Shown: positions 8,305-17,270, counted from the first letter of the stretch. The stretch is DNA of 64,000 bases from Amorphus sp040750475 (GCF_040750475.1 NZ_JABJVY010000029.1:4705-68704), one strand, 5' to 3'. Notes: a model not told the origin generated them from the sequence alone. Translations and numbers: made by a program.

Positions 8305-8334
8305 GGGGTCGAGGGCGCAATCGCGCCCGACCCT
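8305..8334 (+). other. Imperfect hairpin in the rpsK-rpoA gap
   Basis: AGGGGTCGAGGGCGC and GCGCCCGACCCT face each other around CAAT with two bulged bases, giving a long GC-rich stem between rpsK and rpoA. It has no T-run, so it is probably a pausing or mRNA-processing structure, not an operon end. rpoA and rplQ still follow on the same strand. Confidence 0.45.
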
Positions 8335-8411
8335 GATACACTCCGTTCGGCGGAGATGGCGGTCCCGGCCACTGGTTACGGGACGCCCCCGAACAGCGAA
8401 AAGGTGCGACG

Positions 8412-9434
8412 GTGATCATTCAGAAGAATTGGCAGGAGCTCATCAAGCCGAACAAGCTTGAGGTCAAGGCGGGCTACGAGCCGACGCGCACTGCGACGCT
8501 CGTAGCCGAGCCGCTCGAGCGCGGGTTCGGCCTGACTTTGGGCAACGCGCTGCGGCGCGTGCTGCTGTCGTCGCTGCAAGGTGCGGCGGTCACGTCCGTC
8601 CACATCGACGGCGTGCTGCACGAGTTTTCCTCGATCGCGGGCGTCCGTGAGGACGTCACCGATATCGTGCTCAACGTGAAGGAAGTCGCCCTGAAGATGC
8701 AGGGCGAGGGTCCGAAACGGATGGTCGTGCGCAAGCAGGGCCCGGGCGTGGTGACGGCTGGCGACATACAGACGGTCGGCGACATCGAGATCCTCAACCC
8801 CGAGCACGTGCTGTGCACCCTCGACGAGGGCGCCGACATCCGCATGGAGCTCACGGTCAACACCGGCAAGGGCTACGTTGCGGCGGATCGCAACCGTCCG
8901 GAAGATGCGCCGATCGGGCTGATCCCGGTCGACAGCCTCTATTCGCCGGTCAAGAAGGTCTCCTACAAGGTTGAGAACACCCGCGAGGGGCAGGTCCTCG
9001 ACTACGACAAGCTGACGCTGACGGTTGAAACCGACGGGTCGCTGTCGCCGGAGGACGCGGTCGCCTATGCCGCGCGGATCCTGCAGGACCAGCTTGCGAT
9101 CTTCGTGAACTTCGAGGAGCCGCAGAAGGCGGAAGTCCGCGAGGACGTGCCGGAGCTCGCCTTCAATCCGGCGCTGCTGAAGAAGGTCGACGAGCTGGAG
9201 CTTTCCGTGCGCTCGGCGAACTGCCTGAAGAACGACAACATCGTCTATATCGGCGACCTGATCCAGAAGACGGAAGCCGAGATGCTGCGGACGCCGAACT
9301 TCGGCCGCAAGTCGCTCAACGAAATCAAGGAAGTCCTGGCGCAGATGGGTCTGCACCTGGGCATGGAAGTCACCAACTGGCCGCCTGAGAACATCGAAGA
9401 GTTGGCCAAGCGGTACGAAGATCACCATTATTGA
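8412..9434 (+). CDS. rpoA: DNA-directed RNA polymerase subunit alpha
   Basis: A 340-residue RpoA starting at GTG 8412. The N-terminal dimerisation domain spans about residues 1-235 (GFGLTLGNALRRVLLSSLQG is the classic alpha motif), followed by a linker and the C-terminal DNA- and activator-binding domain at about 250-320 (LELSVRSANCLKNDNIVYIGDL and FGRKSLNEIKEVL). It scaffolds beta and beta' and reads UP elements. Its place between rpsK and rplQ is the standard alpha-operon order. Confidence 0.98.
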   Translation: MIIQKNWQELIKPNKLEVKAGYEPTRTATLVAEPLERGFGLTLGNALRRVLLSSLQGAAVTSVHIDGVLHEFSSIAGVREDVTDIVLNVKEVALKMQGEGPKRMVVRKQGPGVVTAGDIQTVGDIEILNPEHVLCTLDEGADIRMELTVNTGKGYVAADRNRPEDAPIGLIPVDSLYSPVKKVSYKVENTREGQVLDYDKLTLTVETDGSLSPEDAVAYAARILQDQLAIFVNFEEPQKAEVREDVPELAFNPALLKKVDELELSVRSANCLKNDNIVYIGDLIQKTEAEMLRTPNFGRKSLNEIKEVLAQMGLHLGMEVTNWPPENIEELAKRYEDHHY

Positions 9435-9496
9435 GGGCTTGAGCGGCGGCGCGGCTCGCGCCGTCTGCCCCAAGAAAATGTGCGAGGAGTGAACCG

Positions 9497-9913
9497 ATGC
9501 GCCATGGCAAGAGTGGTCGCAAGCTCAACCGGACGTCCAGCCACCGCAAGGCGATGTTCGCCAACATGGCCGCGTCGTTGATCGAGCACGAGCAGATTGT
9601 TACGACCCTGCCGAAGGCGAAGGAACTTCGCCCCGTGGTGGAGCGGCTGGTGACGCTGGCGAAGCGCGGCGATTTGCATGCCCGCCGCCAGGCGATCAGC
9701 CAGGTTCGCGACGTCGCGGCCGTGTCGAAGCTGTTCGAGACGCTGGGTCCGCGTATGAAGGATCGTCCGGGCGGCTATCTGCGCATCATGCGCGCGGGTT
9801 TCCGCTATGGCGACAATGCGCCGGTGGCGGTGATTGAATTCGTCGATCGCGATCCGGAAGCGCGCGGTGCGGCGGATCGTGCCCGTCGTGAGGCGGAAGA
9901 GGCTGCGGCGTAA
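9497..9913 (+). CDS. rplQ: 50S ribosomal protein L17
   Basis: A 138-residue L17 with the family start MRHGKSGRKLNRTSSHRKAM and the conserved stretch IVTTLPKAKELRPVVERLVTLAK. The tail after about residue 120 is acidic and Ala-rich. L17 is at the polypeptide exit. GCGAGGAG at 9481-9488 precedes the ATG. A strong terminator 46 nt downstream makes this the last gene of the cluster. Confidence 0.97.
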   Translation: MRHGKSGRKLNRTSSHRKAMFANMAASLIEHEQIVTTLPKAKELRPVVERLVTLAKRGDLHARRQAISQVRDVAAVSKLFETLGPRMKDRPGGYLRIMRAGFRYGDNAPVAVIEFVDRDPEARGAADRARREAEEAAA

Positions 9914-9958
9914 GCCAGCGTGTTCCCGACGGTGCGTCGCTTGCGCGGCGAGACATCG

Positions 9959-9990
9959 AACCCCGCATGCTCGGCATGCGGGGTTTCTTC
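9959..9990 (+). terminator. Rho-independent terminator after rplQ
   Basis: AACCCCGCATGC (9959-9970), loop TCG, GCATGCGGGGTT (9974-9985), then TCTTC. The 12-bp stem is perfect and the T-rich tract is short. It closes the S10-spc-alpha transcription unit. Confidence 0.88.
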
Positions 9991-10094
9991 ATATCCGCGG
10001 CGCTGGCAGTCTGAGAAGAATGCCACGCCGACGCCGCGTTTCGGCCCTAAATCGAGGCGGTCTTACCCTGATCCCCGTCCGGAAAGGTAAACCG

Positions 10095-11552
10095 GTGCGA
10101 CACGCTTGCTTTTGTCTCGACCTTTCGTCTCCTGTGAACCGCGGCGCGCGGGGGCTATTGCGGGCGGTTGTGCTCGCGATGGCTATGGTCGCAGCAGCTT
10201 TGCCCGCTGCCGCCCAGGAACGACAGGTGCCGACGTCGCAGGAACAGATTCAGCTGTCGTTCGCGCCGATCGTGAAGAATGCCGCCCCGGCGGTCGTCAA
10301 TATCTACGCTTCGCGGCGGGTGCAGCGGCCGCGCTCCCCGCTCCTGGACGATCCGCTGTTTCGCCACTTTTTCGGCAACCAGCCCGGTAACGGCGCGCCG
10401 TCGCGACTGCAGCAGTCGCTCGGGTCGGGCGTGATCGTCGCGGAAGACGGGGTGGTGATTACCAACAATCACGTCGTGCGCGATGCCGACGAGATCCGGA
10501 TCGCTCTTGCCGACAAGCGCGAGTTCGATGCCGAGGTGTTACTGAAGGACGAGCGCACGGATCTCGCCGTCCTGAAGATCGACGCCGACGGAGAGAGCTT
10601 TCCGACCCTGCCGTTCGCCGATTCCGACGAGTTGGAAGTGGGCGATGTGGTGCTTGCGATCGGCGATCCGTTCGGGGTGGGCCAGACCGTGACGTTCGGG
10701 ATCGTGTCGGCACTTGCTCGCACCCAGGTGGGAATCACCGACTATCGCTTCTTCATCCAGACGGATGCCGCGATCAATCCCGGCAACTCCGGTGGCGCGC
10801 TGATCGATTCCAGCGGACGGCTGGTGGGCATCAACTCCGCAATCTATTCGCGCTCGGGCGGCTCGCTGGGAATCGGATTTGCCATTCCGGCGAACATGGC
10901 GCGCCTGGTGGTTCGCTCCGCGCTGGAAGACGGCGAGATCCTGCGCCCCTGGTTTGGCGCATCCATGCAGGCGGTCACCAGCGACATTGCCGACGGGTTG
11001 GGCCTCGACCGGCCGCGCGGTGCGCTGGTTACCAAGGTAACGGAGGATGGCCCGGCGGATAAGGGTGGGGTCCAGGTCGGCGATCTGATTCTGTCGATCG
11101 CCGGGCGCGCGATCGACGATCCCGACGGGTTCGGCTATCGCTTCGTGACCCAGGGTGTCGGGGGCACGACGGATTTGACGGTGCTGCGCAACGGACGTCG
11201 GGTGGATCTCGATATCGCGCTGGTGTCGCCGCCCGAAACCACGCCGCGCGACACGCGGGAAATAACCGGCTACTCGCCGCTAACCGGTGCGACGGTGATG
11301 AACCTTTCCCCGGCGGTCGCGGAAGAAGTGGGCCTCGATTTCGGCGACGCCGGTGTGGTGGTCGCGGCGATCGAGTCCGGCTCGCCGGCGCAGAGGATCG
11401 GTCTGCGTCGGGGCGACGTCATTGTCGACCTCAACGGCACGGATATCGACAGCACACGCACCCTCGATGGCTTGATCGACGAGCGGCCGCGGGTCTGGCG
11501 GCTGACCATCGATCGCGACGGGCGGACCCTGCAGATGGCGTTCCGCGGCTGA
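10095..11552 (+). CDS. Do/DegP-family periplasmic serine endopeptidase with two PDZ domains
   Basis: A 485-residue HtrA-type protease/chaperone of the envelope. A signal peptide ends near ALPAAAQE (about residue 38). The chymotrypsin-like domain carries the triad His126 (NNHVV), Asp156 (RTDLAVLK) and Ser232 (NPGNSGGAL). PDZ1 lies at about 283-375 and PDZ2 at about 392-485. GTG 10095 was chosen because GGAAAGG at 10080-10086 is 8 nt upstream; TTG 10158 would leave only the hydrophobic core of the signal peptide. It follows the rplQ terminator and precedes rarA by 12 nt, so the two may be co-transcribed. DegP, DegQ and MucD subtypes cannot be separated here. Confidence 0.93.
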   Translation: MRHACFCLDLSSPVNRGARGLLRAVVLAMAMVAAALPAAAQERQVPTSQEQIQLSFAPIVKNAAPAVVNIYASRRVQRPRSPLLDDPLFRHFFGNQPGNGAPSRLQQSLGSGVIVAEDGVVITNNHVVRDADEIRIALADKREFDAEVLLKDERTDLAVLKIDADGESFPTLPFADSDELEVGDVVLAIGDPFGVGQTVTFGIVSALARTQVGITDYRFFIQTDAAINPGNSGGALIDSSGRLVGINSAIYSRSGGSLGIGFAIPANMARLVVRSALEDGEILRPWFGASMQAVTSDIADGLGLDRPRGALVTKVTEDGPADKGGVQVGDLILSIAGRAIDDPDGFGYRFVTQGVGGTTDLTVLRNGRRVDLDIALVSPPETTPRDTREITGYSPLTGATVMNLSPAVAEEVGLDFGDAGVVVAAIESGSPAQRIGLRRGDVIVDLNGTDIDSTRTLDGLIDERPRVWRLTIDRDGRTLQMAFRG

Positions 11553-11564
11553 GTTAGAGCTTCC

Positions 11565-12887
11565 ATGGCGGATGACCTTTTCACTTCGGCCGGCCTCGAT
11601 CGTACGGCCCCGCGCCCGCTCGCCGATCGGCTGCGGCCGAAGCGGCTTGAGGATGTGGTCGGCCAATCGCATCTGATCGGGCCGGAGGGGACGCTCACCC
11701 GCATGTTGCGCTCCGGCGGGATCGGCTCCTTGATCTTCTGGGGCCCGCCAGGCACCGGCAAGACCACGGTGGCGCGCCTTCTGGCCGGGGCGACAGACCT
11801 TCATTTCGAGCAGATCTCGGCCATCTTCTCCGGGGTGGCGGATCTGAAGAAGGTGTTCGAGACCGCGCGCGGGCGACGGACGACGGGCAAGGGAACGCTC
11901 CTGTTCGTCGACGAGATCCATCGCTTCAACCGGGCCCAGCAAGATGCCTTCCTGCCCGTGATGGAGGACGGCACCATCACGCTGGTGGGGGCGACCACGG
12001 AGAACCCATCGTTCGAACTGAACGCCGCGCTTCTGTCGCGCTCCCAGGTGTTGACCTTTCATGCGCTCGATGCCGAAGCGGTCGCAGCGCTGCTGGCGGC
12101 GGCCGAGGCAACGGAAGAGCGCGGCTTGCCGCTGGACGAAGGCGCGCGCGCAAGCCTGGTGCGCATGGCGGACGGCGATGGACGCGCCGCGCTCTCGCTT
12201 GCCGAAGAGGTGTGGCGATCGGTCGGCGAAGGCGAGACGCTGAATGCCGAGCAGCTTCAACAGGTGCTGCAGCGGCGCGCGCCGATCTACGACAAGTCTC
12301 AGGACGGCCACTACAATCTGATCTCCGCGCTGCACAAGTCGGTGCGCGGTTCCGATCCCGACGCCACGCTCTATTATCTCTGCCGGATGCTCGATGCTGG
12401 AGAGGATCCGCTTTTCGTCGGTCGGCGTCTCGTGCGCATGGCGGTGGAGGATATCGGGTTGGCCGATCCGCAGGCGCTCGTGGTCGCCAATGCCGCCAAG
12501 GATGCCTACGACTTCCTGGGCTCGCCGGAGGGAGAGCTCGCGCTTGCTCAGGCCGCCGTCTATTTGGCGGCAGCGCCCAAATCGAATGCCGTCTACACCG
12601 CCTACAAGGCGGCGGCGAAGGTCGCCAAAGAGGGCGGTTCGCTGGTTCCACCCAAGCACATCCTTAACGCGCCCACTCGGCTCATGAAGGAGGAGGGTTA
12701 CGGCGGTGGCTATCAGTATGATCATGACGCGCCGGATGCCTTCTCCGGCCAGGACTATTTCCCCGAAGCGCTGGGCCGGCAGAGTTTCTATCGGCCGACC
12801 GGCTATGGGGCGGAAGCGGAGATCGGCAAACGGCTGGAGCGCCTTGAAATGCTGCGCCGGAAGCGTCAGGGCGGTGGGCAAGGATAG
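11565..12887 (+). CDS. rarA: Replication-associated recombination protein A (RarA/MgsA), AAA+ ATPase
   Basis: A 440-residue AAA+ ATPase related to clamp loaders, which acts at stalled replication forks. The N-terminal RPKRLEDVVGQSHLIG is typical; Walker A GPPGTGKTT is at residues 60-68, Walker B with DEIHRFN at 116-122, and the sensor-1 stretch GATTENPSFELN follows. The C-terminal tetramerisation domain contains YDKSQDGHYNLISALHKSVRGSDPDA, a hallmark of the family. A small overlap of function with mismatch or daughter-strand-gap repair is known from E. coli; nothing in the context adds to it. Confidence 0.95.
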   Translation: MADDLFTSAGLDRTAPRPLADRLRPKRLEDVVGQSHLIGPEGTLTRMLRSGGIGSLIFWGPPGTGKTTVARLLAGATDLHFEQISAIFSGVADLKKVFETARGRRTTGKGTLLFVDEIHRFNRAQQDAFLPVMEDGTITLVGATTENPSFELNAALLSRSQVLTFHALDAEAVAALLAAAEATEERGLPLDEGARASLVRMADGDGRAALSLAEEVWRSVGEGETLNAEQLQQVLQRRAPIYDKSQDGHYNLISALHKSVRGSDPDATLYYLCRMLDAGEDPLFVGRRLVRMAVEDIGLADPQALVVANAAKDAYDFLGSPEGELALAQAAVYLAAAPKSNAVYTAYKAAAKVAKEGGSLVPPKHILNAPTRLMKEEGYGGGYQYDHDAPDAFSGQDYFPEALGRQSFYRPTGYGAEAEIGKRLERLEMLRRKRQGGGQG

Positions 12888-13112
12888 AGCATCCGGCACA
12901 ATCGGTAGCGCCTGTTGCGCTCTTTCTTTCCCGTTTGCGCTTGCCTTCGCGAAAACCGTCGCCTTCGTTTTTGATCGGAACGTCCGGATTTACAAGTTCA
13001 TGACCTAAACGAACGGCTGATTGCTTTCCGGGTCTCCTTCGCTATCGTGCGCGCCGAGGATCGGCCGCTTGCGCCGACCTGGTTCCCGTCTTCGGCAAAT
13101 CAGGGGCAGGGC

Positions 13113-13499
13113 ATGCGCGAAGTTCTTCTTGTGGCCTTCGGCGGGGCCGTCGGGGCGACCCTGCGCCATCTGGTGGGCATCGCTGCCATCCGCCTGATGG
13201 GTACCGGCTTTCCGTGGGGCACCCTCACGGTCAACATCGTGGGTTCGTTCGTGATGGGCCTGCTGGTTGCGACGCTCGCCAAGCTCTCGCCGTCGTTCGG
13301 CGCGCGGGAAGTGCGGCTGTTCATGGGCGTCGGCCTGCTCGGGGGCTTCACCACCTTCTCGTCCTTCTCGCTGGATGCGGGCAATCTGATCGAGGGTGGG
13401 CAGGGGCAGACGGCGGCGATTTATGTGGTGGTCTCGGTGGTCTTCGGGCTGATTGCCCTGTTTGCCGGACTTGGATTGGTGCGATGGGTGGCGCCCTGA
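13113..13499 (+). CDS. crcB: Fluoride exporter CrcB (Fluc)
   Basis: A 128-residue membrane protein with four hydrophobic segments. Family motifs are GGAVGATLRHLVG at the N-terminus, GTLTVNIVGSFVMGLL, and GLLGGFTTFSSFSLDA, which carries the phenylalanines that line the fluoride path. CrcB forms dual-topology dimers that let F- leave the cytoplasm. The ATG at 13113 follows AGGGGCAGGG and gives the usual N-terminus; a longer opening from 13047 was rejected. No fluoride riboswitch was recognised in the 225-nt upstream gap. Confidence 0.93.
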   Translation: MREVLLVAFGGAVGATLRHLVGIAAIRLMGTGFPWGTLTVNIVGSFVMGLLVATLAKLSPSFGAREVRLFMGVGLLGGFTTFSSFSLDAGNLIEGGQGQTAAIYVVVSVVFGLIALFAGLGLVRWVAP

Positions 13500-13521
13500 A
13501 CAACGTTAGGATATCGGCGCC

Positions 13522-14538
13522 GTGGCGATGATCGAAACGCGTACGGTCGATAGCGACGAGGACGGCATGCGCCTGGACCGTTGGTTCAAGGCGCACTATC
13601 CGGGCCTTGCCTTCGGTCAGCTTCAGAAGTTGGTGCGCACCGGCCAGGTGCGTGTCGATGGCGCGCGTGCCAAGACCTCCACGCGCCTGGAGACGGGCCA
13701 AGCCGTGCGCGTGCCGCCGGCGGCGACCGCCGCTCCCGAAACGCCGCGACCGGCTCCGTCGGGTGGCGTGAACGAGGGGCGCGGTGCGCTTGAGCCGATG
13801 TTGCTCCACGAGGACCGCGACGTGCTGGTGTTCAACAAGCCCGCCGGCCTCGCCGTTCAAGGCGGCCCGGGATTGACCCGCCATATCGACGGGCTCCTGG
13901 AAGCCTGGCGCGACAAGAAAGGCCAGAAGCCGCGCCTCGTCCACCGGCTCGACCGTGACACGTCCGGCGTGCTGTTGGTGGCGAAGACGCGCAAGGCGGC
14001 GGCCTCTCTCGCCACCGCGTTCCGCGCCCGCACCACCCGCAAGTTCTATTGGGCGCTGGTTAAGGGGGTGCCGAAGCCGCGCGAAGGCCGGATCTCCACC
14101 TGGCTCGCCAAGGAGGGGCCACGAGAGGCCGAGCGTATGGTGATCGCCCGCCACGGCGATACCGACGCCGTCCATGCCGTCAGCCACTATGCCGTGGTCG
14201 AGCAGGCCGGCCAGAAGGTTGCCTGGCTGGTGCTGCGCCCGGTCACCGGCCGCACCCATCAGTTGCGGGCCCACACCGCCCATATCGGCCACCCGATCAT
14301 CGGCGATCCGAAATATTTCGACATTCAGAACTGGGACCTGCCCGGCGGAGTCCAGAACAAGCTGCACCTTCACGCGCATCGACTGGTGATCCCGCATCCC
14401 TCCGGCGGCGTGCTGGACGTCTCCGCGCCGCTGTCGCCCCATATGCAGCAATCGTGGAACCTGTTCGGCTTCGATCCGGAACGCGCCTTCGCCGTCGAGG
14501 ACGAAGCGGCGGTTCTGGCCGATTCCAAGTCCGGCTGA
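13522..14538 (+). CDS. RluC/RluD-family 23S rRNA pseudouridine synthase
   Basis: A 338-residue protein with an N-terminal S4 RNA-binding domain (about residues 15-65, MRLDRWFKAHYPGLAFGQLQKL), a Pro/Ala-rich linker and the RluA-type catalytic domain. The catalytic motif HRLDRDTSG is at 141-149 with the active Asp144. GRTHQLRAHTAHIGHPIIGD is the other conserved stretch. It converts uridines in 23S rRNA to pseudouridine; the RluC assignment is the most likely, by length and S4 domain. The start is GTG 13522, with ATG 13528 as alternative. It follows crcB after 22 nt. Confidence 0.9.
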   Translation: MAMIETRTVDSDEDGMRLDRWFKAHYPGLAFGQLQKLVRTGQVRVDGARAKTSTRLETGQAVRVPPAATAAPETPRPAPSGGVNEGRGALEPMLLHEDRDVLVFNKPAGLAVQGGPGLTRHIDGLLEAWRDKKGQKPRLVHRLDRDTSGVLLVAKTRKAAASLATAFRARTTRKFYWALVKGVPKPREGRISTWLAKEGPREAERMVIARHGDTDAVHAVSHYAVVEQAGQKVAWLVLRPVTGRTHQLRAHTAHIGHPIIGDPKYFDIQNWDLPGGVQNKLHLHAHRLVIPHPSGGVLDVSAPLSPHMQQSWNLFGFDPERAFAVEDEAAVLADSKSG

Positions 14539-14544
14539 GCGGAT

Positions 14545-15438
14545 ATGGGTCGCACGCGGACTGCTGCGGATCGCCGTCCGCGTCGGATCTACGATTGTTT
14601 CCTGTTCTTTCGGGAGCTGGATCTCTTGGAGATCCGTCTCATCGAGCTTGCGCCGATCGTCGACGTGTTCGTGATCGTGGAGGCGCGGCGCGACTTTGCC
14701 GGCAACGAGAAGCCGCTGGTTTTCAAGGCCAACCGCAACCGGTTTGCCGCCTTTGCCAACAAGATCCGGCATATCGAGGTGATGGACGAGCCGCCGGAGG
14801 CGGAGCGTCGCTGGGTGCGTCAGGCGCATCAGCGAAGCGCGATGCTCAAAGGGTTGGTCGACGCCGATCCGGACGATCTGGTGCTGGTCTCCGACGTGGA
14901 CGAGATCCCCGCCGCCGATCGGCTTGCGGAGGTTGCGACCGATCCGCGTCGTCGCACGATCCACTTCTTCAACCAACCGCTCCATCGCTTCTATGTAGAT
15001 GTGCGCGATTCCGGCGGCACGGCCTGGATCGGCAGTCGGGCCGTGCGCGCGCGCCACATGATCGATCCGACCCGGCTGCGCAAGCTGAAGCCGGTGAACT
15101 ATCCGCAGGCGCCTTCGGTCTACGAAGCGGCCTATTGGGTCTATCGCAGCTTTACCGAATTCGGCACCTATCTGACCCGCGTCCGCCATGAAAATGCCGG
15201 TTGGCATTTCTCCTCGCTGGGCAGCGCTGACTATCTCGCCGCCAAGGACGCCGCGATCGTGTTCGATGAGACCAGCGGTCGCAGTCGGATGACCGCCGCC
15301 GATTGGGAGAATGAGCGACGCCGGCTCGTGATGAATTTCGGCAAGGCGGAGAGAGTGCCCGCCGGGGCGTCGCTGCCAAGGGCGATGACCGACTTTCCGG
15401 ACCGCTTCGGACACCTTTTCGCGCCCCCCGAAATCTGA
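14545..15438 (+). CDS. Glycosyltransferase family 17 protein
   Basis: A 297-residue protein resembling GT17 enzymes (the family of eukaryotic beta-1,4-mannosyl-glycoprotein 4-beta-N-acetylglucosaminyltransferase). The N-terminal part reads RIYDCFLFFRELDLLEIRL and VDVFVIVEARRDFAGNEKPL, and the likely metal-binding motif SDVDEIP is at residues 116-122, followed by HFFNQPLHRFYVDVR. No signal peptide or membrane segment is visible, so it should act in the cytoplasm or at the inner membrane face. It starts 6 nt after the RluC-like gene. The acceptor in bacteria is unknown; a surface glycan is a guess. Confidence 0.82.
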   Translation: MGRTRTAADRRPRRIYDCFLFFRELDLLEIRLIELAPIVDVFVIVEARRDFAGNEKPLVFKANRNRFAAFANKIRHIEVMDEPPEAERRWVRQAHQRSAMLKGLVDADPDDLVLVSDVDEIPAADRLAEVATDPRRRTIHFFNQPLHRFYVDVRDSGGTAWIGSRAVRARHMIDPTRLRKLKPVNYPQAPSVYEAAYWVYRSFTEFGTYLTRVRHENAGWHFSSLGSADYLAAKDAAIVFDETSGRSRMTAADWENERRRLVMNFGKAERVPAGASLPRAMTDFPDRFGHLFAPPEI

Positions 15439-15652
15439 CGGACACCATCTAAAAAGTAAGCCGGCACAGTTTCTTTTTGGCGGAATACTGGGCCGGACCT
15501 GTCATGGGATGTTCATTTGACCCCTGAGCCTCGCCGGACTTTATCCCTGGTGGCTGTTGGGGGAATGGACCGGGTCGACCGTCCTCAGAAACGACGCCTC
15601 TGACAGCCTCTGGGACTCGCGGCATATGCGATGCAACCGACAAGGGGCTGAG

Positions 15653-17197
15653 ATGATCGATCAGGCGATACCGGGCGAACATCCTGCGACGGTGGATGAC
15701 GTCGGACCGGGTGGAAAGACCGTCCAGCAATATATCGACGAGACGCCGGCCTGGGAGGACGGAACTCCCGTGGCGATGACGCCAATGACCCGGATGCAGT
15801 GGCTCATCTGGGGTCTCGCGGCGGCGGGCAAATTCTTCGAAGGCATGGTCGTGTTCATGACCGGCGTGGCGCTGCCCTTGCTTTCCAAGCAGTGGGGCCT
15901 CGGCGATTTCGAGCACGGCCTCGTCGCCGCGGCGAGCCTGTTCGGCATCCTGATCGGGGCCACCATGCTCGGCGGTCTCTCCGACCAGTTCGGCCGCAAG
16001 CGTATGTTCATCATCGAGATGGTGCTGTTCACCATCTTCCTGGTGCTGACGTGCGTCAGCCCCAATTTCACCTGGTTCGTCATCTGTCTCTTGGGTCTCG
16101 GGATCGCGCTCGGGTGCGATTATCCGACGGCGCACGTGGTGATCTCCGAAGCGATCCCGTCGGGGGCGCGCGGGCGGCTGGTGCTGTCGGCTTTCGGCTT
16201 CCAGGCGGTGGGCGCGCTGTTCGGCACCTTCGCCGGTTATCTGATCCTGGTGAACCATCCCGAGCTGGACGCTTGGCGGTGGATGTACGCGGCGGCGATC
16301 GCGCCGGCGGTCCTGGTGGTGATCGGGCGCTTCTTCATCACCGAAAGCGTGCACTGGCTGTTCGCCAAGGGACGCGTGAAGGAGGCCGAGGCCGAGGCCG
16401 CGCGGCTCCTGAGGCGCAATCCGCCCTATCCGAGCAAGATCAAGCTGAAAAAGAAGAAAGTGCCGAAGGCGGGCGTCCCGACACGCAAGCCGGAGACCCA
16501 CTACGGCGTGCTGTTTAACAAGCAAAACCGGCGGGCGACGATCCTGGCCTCGGTTCCGTGGTTCCTGCAGGACCTTGGCACCTACGGCATCGGCATCTTC
16601 ACCCCGACGATCCTGGCGGCGGCGGTCGGTCACAAGAAGGACCACGCCACCTCGATCGCGGACATCGTGCACAACGATCTCCTGGCCGCCCACGGTGCGG
16701 CCACCATCGACGTGCTCCTGATCATCGGCATCATCGTCGCCGTTCTGCTCGCCGACCGGGCGGGGCGGATCAAGCTGCAGATCATCGGCTTCATCGGTTG
16801 TGCGGCCGGCCTGGCCATCGCCGCGATGTCGACCTTCTTCACAGGGCCGAGTTCGATCTTCCTCATCTTCATCGGCTTCATGCTATTCAACTTCATGACC
16901 AACATGGGCCCGAATGCGCAGACCTACCTGATCGCGGGTGAGGTGTTCCCGATCGAGGTGCGCGGCAAGGGCGCCGGCTTTGCCGCCTCCTTCGCCAAAA
17001 TCGGCGCGGTGATGACGGCGTTCTTGTTCCCGATCCTACTGGTGGACGTGGGAACGCAGGCGCTGCTCTTCGGCCTCGTAATCACCTCGTTGATCGGCGC
17101 CTGGGTGACCTGGCAGTTCAGGATCGAGACCGCCGGCAAAAATCTCGAGGAGCTCGACGCCGAGATCGACTCCGAGTACGCCCACGCACCGGCGTAG
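15653..17197 (+). CDS. MFS transporter (metabolite:H+ symporter type)
   Basis: A 514-residue major facilitator with about 12 hydrophobic segments after a roughly 45-residue hydrophilic N-terminus. The loop 2-3 signature GGLSDQFGRKRMF and its second-half counterpart LADRAGRIKLQ are present, as is the GCDYPTAHVVISEAIPSGARGR stretch typical of the sugar/organic-acid porters. A basic central loop (KIKLKKKKVPK) joins the two halves. The ATG at 15653 has AAGGGG at 15642-15647 upstream; an opening from 15557 was rejected. The substrate cannot be told. The next gene is pgi, separated by a hairpin, so a sugar or phosphate-ester link is only suggestive. Confidence 0.88.
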   Translation: MIDQAIPGEHPATVDDVGPGGKTVQQYIDETPAWEDGTPVAMTPMTRMQWLIWGLAAAGKFFEGMVVFMTGVALPLLSKQWGLGDFEHGLVAAASLFGILIGATMLGGLSDQFGRKRMFIIEMVLFTIFLVLTCVSPNFTWFVICLLGLGIALGCDYPTAHVVISEAIPSGARGRLVLSAFGFQAVGALFGTFAGYLILVNHPELDAWRWMYAAAIAPAVLVVIGRFFITESVHWLFAKGRVKEAEAEAARLLRRNPPYPSKIKLKKKKVPKAGVPTRKPETHYGVLFNKQNRRATILASVPWFLQDLGTYGIGIFTPTILAAAVGHKKDHATSIADIVHNDLLAAHGAATIDVLLIIGIIVAVLLADRAGRIKLQIIGFIGCAAGLAIAAMSTFFTGPSSIFLIFIGFMLFNFMTNMGPNAQTYLIAGEVFPIEVRGKGAGFAASFAKIGAVMTAFLFPILLVDVGTQALLFGLVITSLIGAWVTWQFRIETAGKNLEELDAEIDSEYAHAPA

Positions 17198-17212
17198 CCA
17201 GCCACGATTGAC

Positions 17213-17230
17213 GCGTTCCCTTGGGAACGC
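17213..17230 (+). repeat. Short perfect dyad GCGTTCCC-TT-GGGAACGC
   Basis: Two perfect 8-bp arms around TT. The arms are identical to the outer stem of the repeat array at 21408-21861 (GCGTTCCC and GGGAACGC), but the inner hairpin is missing. It may be a deletion scar of such an element or an independent operator-like dyad. Confidence 0.5.
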
Positions 17231-17233
17231 AAC

Positions 17234-17270
17234 CGCCCCGTCGGCGCTTGACAAGAGCGCTGGCGGGGCG
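17234..17270 (+). terminator. Hairpin after the MFS gene, upstream of pgi
   Basis: CGCCCCGTCGGCGCT (17234-17248) pairs with AGCGCTGGCGGGGCG (17256-17270) over 15 positions including two G-T wobbles, with a 7-nt loop. No T-run follows, so it is a weak intrinsic terminator or a barrier between the MFS gene and pgi. Confidence 0.5.

Noticed and set aside
12888..13112. Fluoride riboswitch before crcB
   Set aside because: The conserved pseudoknot sequences could not be found in the 225-nt gap.
13348..15414. Long antisense ORFs of 500-700 residues (also 25107-27242 plus strand and 5240-6754 minus strand)
   Set aside because: They lie opposite well-conserved genes, have His/Arg-rich composition typical of GC-rich antisense frames and no domain.
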